Positions 62,238-64,000 of a DNA stretch of 64,000 nt are shown piece by piece; within the stretch, counting starts at the first letter, position 1; every line of letters begins with the position of its first letter. The position numbers were made by a program, and so were the translations under genes. Below the pieces are notes generated by a model, which ran no database searches, was not told where the DNA came from, and was given only the letters and a program-made list of their open reading frames with translations. Origin of the DNA: Tenodera sinensis (taxonomy: Eukaryota; Arthropoda; Insecta; Mantodea; Mantidae); contig CM060971.1 in the NCBI GenBank assembly GCA_030765045.1, positions 122,070,680 through 122,134,679 of the forward strand. The letters are read 5' to 3'.

Positions 62238-62679
62238 TAAATTGAATGCAGTGATTGTAATGAAGTATACATAGGAAAAACCAAAAGAAATTTAGAAATT
62301 AGATCCAAGGAACACGTTAGGAACATCAAGAGTAAACAATTAGAAAAATTAACAGTTGCCTTTCACTTCTGGACAAAAACCCACGACATAAAGTCAGAAC
62401 TGAAACTCCTCAAACACATAACCGGAAAACAAGAACTGTCCACATGGGAACAAATCTTCATTTTAAAAAATAGAAACCGAGTATTTAATTTCGACATTCC
62501 CCAGAAAGATATTTTCAGCAAGTTCCTTGAATCGTTACCAGAAGAAGCATCACCATCTGCACCATGAAACACCATGGAAACCCAGTTATTGTCCGGTTGA
62601 TAATGGAGAAAAGTTAACCTTCGAAACGCGTTCCGGAAAATTTTGTAAGTGTCTAGTGTTATTAATTGACTCACCTTTT
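62238..62679 (+). mobile_element. Penelope-like element, GIY-YIG endonuclease end
   Basis: The plus frame reads IECSDCNEVYIGKTKRNLEI, then RSKEHVRNIKSKQLEKLTVA, F..WTKTHD, and LSTWEQIFILKNRNRVFNFD, ending EEASPSAP and TGA at 62565-62567. CxxC followed by VYIGKT.RNL..R..EH is the GIY-YIG core; WEQ supplies the conserved glutamate. It differs clearly from the element at 22801, so it is a second family. The frame is intact over about 110 codons, but the start and the reverse transcriptase are missing here. Confidence 0.82.
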
Positions 62680-63224
62680 CAAATAAATAAATGTTTGACA
62701 AACATATGATGTTACCTATGAAATACAGGTTATTATGACATAGGTTGCTTTTATCCTCTTTATGATCAGTTTGTGAATCTAAAGATGTCATTTTCAGTTT
62801 ATCTTCACAAATGGATTCATCTGATTCATACAAATTGTTGTACATGGGTAAGAAATAGTCATCACAAGGTTGATGATGCACTAGAATTATTGGAATTTTG
62901 TATATCATACATTTTACACCTGTTTGTGAGAAGCAGTAACATTTGCTTGCAATCTTGCACAATTAACGAAGAAAAACAAATGTCAGTAATGTGTAATAAG
63001 GATAGGCGAGCAGAGTTTGGTTGACCTCTGTGGAACATAACTGCCGATTAGTCATTCTTGGAGCTAAACAAATAAACAGATCAGGTTGCCGCTCCACCAA
63101 AGAGTCAAGTAAGGTGTAATATTAGCTGTCCTAGTCAGGCAATTGCATAAGTGTGTTCGTTCGAAAACTAGAACATTTAAATAAACACAGGGGCCTCCCA
63201 GACCCTTGGCGACCACTGGAGGGT
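62680..63224. other. Unannotated intron sequence of the CSIM-box gene
   Basis: AT-rich, no recognised domain, repeat or splice-bounded exon. Confidence 0.45.
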
Positions 63225-63345
63225 TGAGTATTACAGAATTCAATAACAGGAAATTTCTCTGAAATGGTCCACTTGACAAAAAATGTATTGCATATAAATT
63301 GTGTGTTTCAAAAAGATGTACATTTTTTAGGCAGTAATACTGTGT
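63225..63345 (+). repeat. Dispersed repeat family D, fragment
   Basis: GGAAATTTCTCTGAAATGGT, CCACTTGACAAAAAATG, AATTGTGTGTTTCAAAAAGA align with 20855-20960. Only the first part of the family is present. Confidence 0.55.
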
Positions 63346-63464
63346 GTATCTCTTACAGTTCACCTGTTATATAAAAGTCATTCAGAATAAAGATGACTTC
63401 AGACAATATTCACAGAAAATTCAACATATCCATTTCTATGTTCAAGCAGGCTAGTGGTTGGTAC

Positions 63465-63728
63465 CTTTTCCTTTTCCTCGTTGATGCTGGTGGTCTCGGA
63501 GGGGCCATTCTTGAGGTTGTGCCCCTGTTCCTCCTGCTGTTGGTGGGCCACCTCACCGCCGGCACCGGCACTAGTACCACTCTCCTTTTTCTGCTCCTGT
63601 TCCTCCTGCATCTTCCTCCTTGCAGCTCTTCTCAGGGGTGACACTATCTTCTTGTTTGCCAAGTGCTTCCTCAGCGGAGGCTTTCCAAGCTTAGGAATGT
63701 TGGAAACACGATCTCTGAACAACTCACC
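63465..63728 (-). CDS. CSIM-box protein gene, internal exon
   Basis: Between the acceptor TGTGTTTGCAG and the donor AAAAG|GTACC, this 264-bp exon (88 codons, phase 0 at both ends) encodes GELFRDRVSNIPKLGKPPLR, KHLANKKIVSPLRRAARRKM, then QEEQEQKK, a glycine/alanine stretch, and ends SINEEKEK. It joins in frame to MENGLAAET of the exon at 58884-60224. The first half is strongly basic with proline, suggesting DNA, chromatin or membrane binding; the second half is glutamine/glutamate-rich and low in complexity. The 5' part of the gene lies beyond 64000. I do not recognise a domain. The codon composition is more GC-rich than the surrounding intron, as expected of an exon. Confidence 0.75.
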
Positions 63729-63765
63729 CTGCAAACACACAACCTGCTTCACCATCACGTACTCC

Positions 63766-63768
63766 CTC

Positions 63769-63836
<68 letters not shown>

Positions 63837-63915
63837 CAACAGTAATAATAATAACAATAACAACAACAGTAATAACAACAATAATAATAACAATAATAAA
63901 AATAACAACAATGCA
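63766..63915. repeat. AAT/AAC compound microsatellite
   Basis: About 20 pure AAT triplets are followed by a mixed AAT, AAC and AGT tract to about 63915. It lies upstream of the exon at 63465-63728 in the transcribed direction. The poly-Asn, poly-Leu and poly-Tyr open frames over it are artefacts. Confidence 0.9.
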
Positions 63916-64000
63916 GTAGAATCTTGATATCTTGACATAAAATTTTATTTAGTGTACATATACAATGTACTACACTCTTCCTCAGAAACAAAAGGGCTGA

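Noticed and set aside
62363..62962. A 199-codon minus-strand frame
   Set aside because: Shadow of the plus-strand Penelope-like endonuclease and its inverted arm.
63399..63991. Poly-leucine, poly-asparagine and poly-tyrosine frames
   Set aside because: Translations of AAT/AAC microsatellites; only the spliced exon 63465-63728 is retained.

Overview
The window is animal nuclear DNA, almost certainly from an insect with a large, repeat-rich genome. Genes have GT-AG introns. The mobile DNA includes Penelope-like elements with GIY-YIG endonucleases, non-LTR retrotransposons, mariner-like and Harbinger-like remnants, and tRNA-derived SINEs. The protein exons look insect-like. The mixture recalls a cockroach or termite, but I cannot fix the species.

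Two protein-coding genes are supported, both on the minus strand. (1) Three consecutive exons (40714-40818, 24977-25096, 20490-20586) join with matching phases into about 107 codons that resemble the N-terminal Sel1-like region of wolframin (WFS1), an endoplasmic-reticulum membrane protein. Upstream and downstream exons were not found here; the downstream ones must lie left of base 1. (2) Two exons (63465-63728 and 58884-60224) form the 3' half of a gene for a lysine/serine-rich, probably nuclear protein ending in the farnesylation box CSIM. Its 5' end lies to the right of the window.

Most of the DNA is tandem repeat, in at least five unrelated families. Family 1 (1-20436) has a unit of about 99-105 bp with an internal CAG run, and lies downstream of the last visible wolframin exon, so in an intron if the gene continues to the left. 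Family 2 (22247-22747 and 27739-39990) has a 78-bp unit and sits in two successive wolframin introns, each block preceded by the same 95-bp leader. Family 3 (45085-48430, 57 bp), family 4 (50431-56741, 49 bp) and family 5 (about 57045-58045, roughly 110-146 bp) lie upstream of the first visible wolframin exon, in its 5' intron or 5' flank. Families 1-4 contain larger internal duplications.

Between the arrays lie decayed mobile elements, two notable inverted structures (a 121-bp-arm tRNA-like hairpin at 25391-25645 and a 28-bp foldback at the broken 5' end of a Penelope-like element at 22748-22823), and AAT microsatellites. The most striking aspect is one gene whose introns carry several large unrelated satellite arrays. 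In the sense RNA, family 1 would be a 20-kb CUG-rich tract, and family 1 also keeps one reading frame without a frame-shifting indel over its whole visible length.
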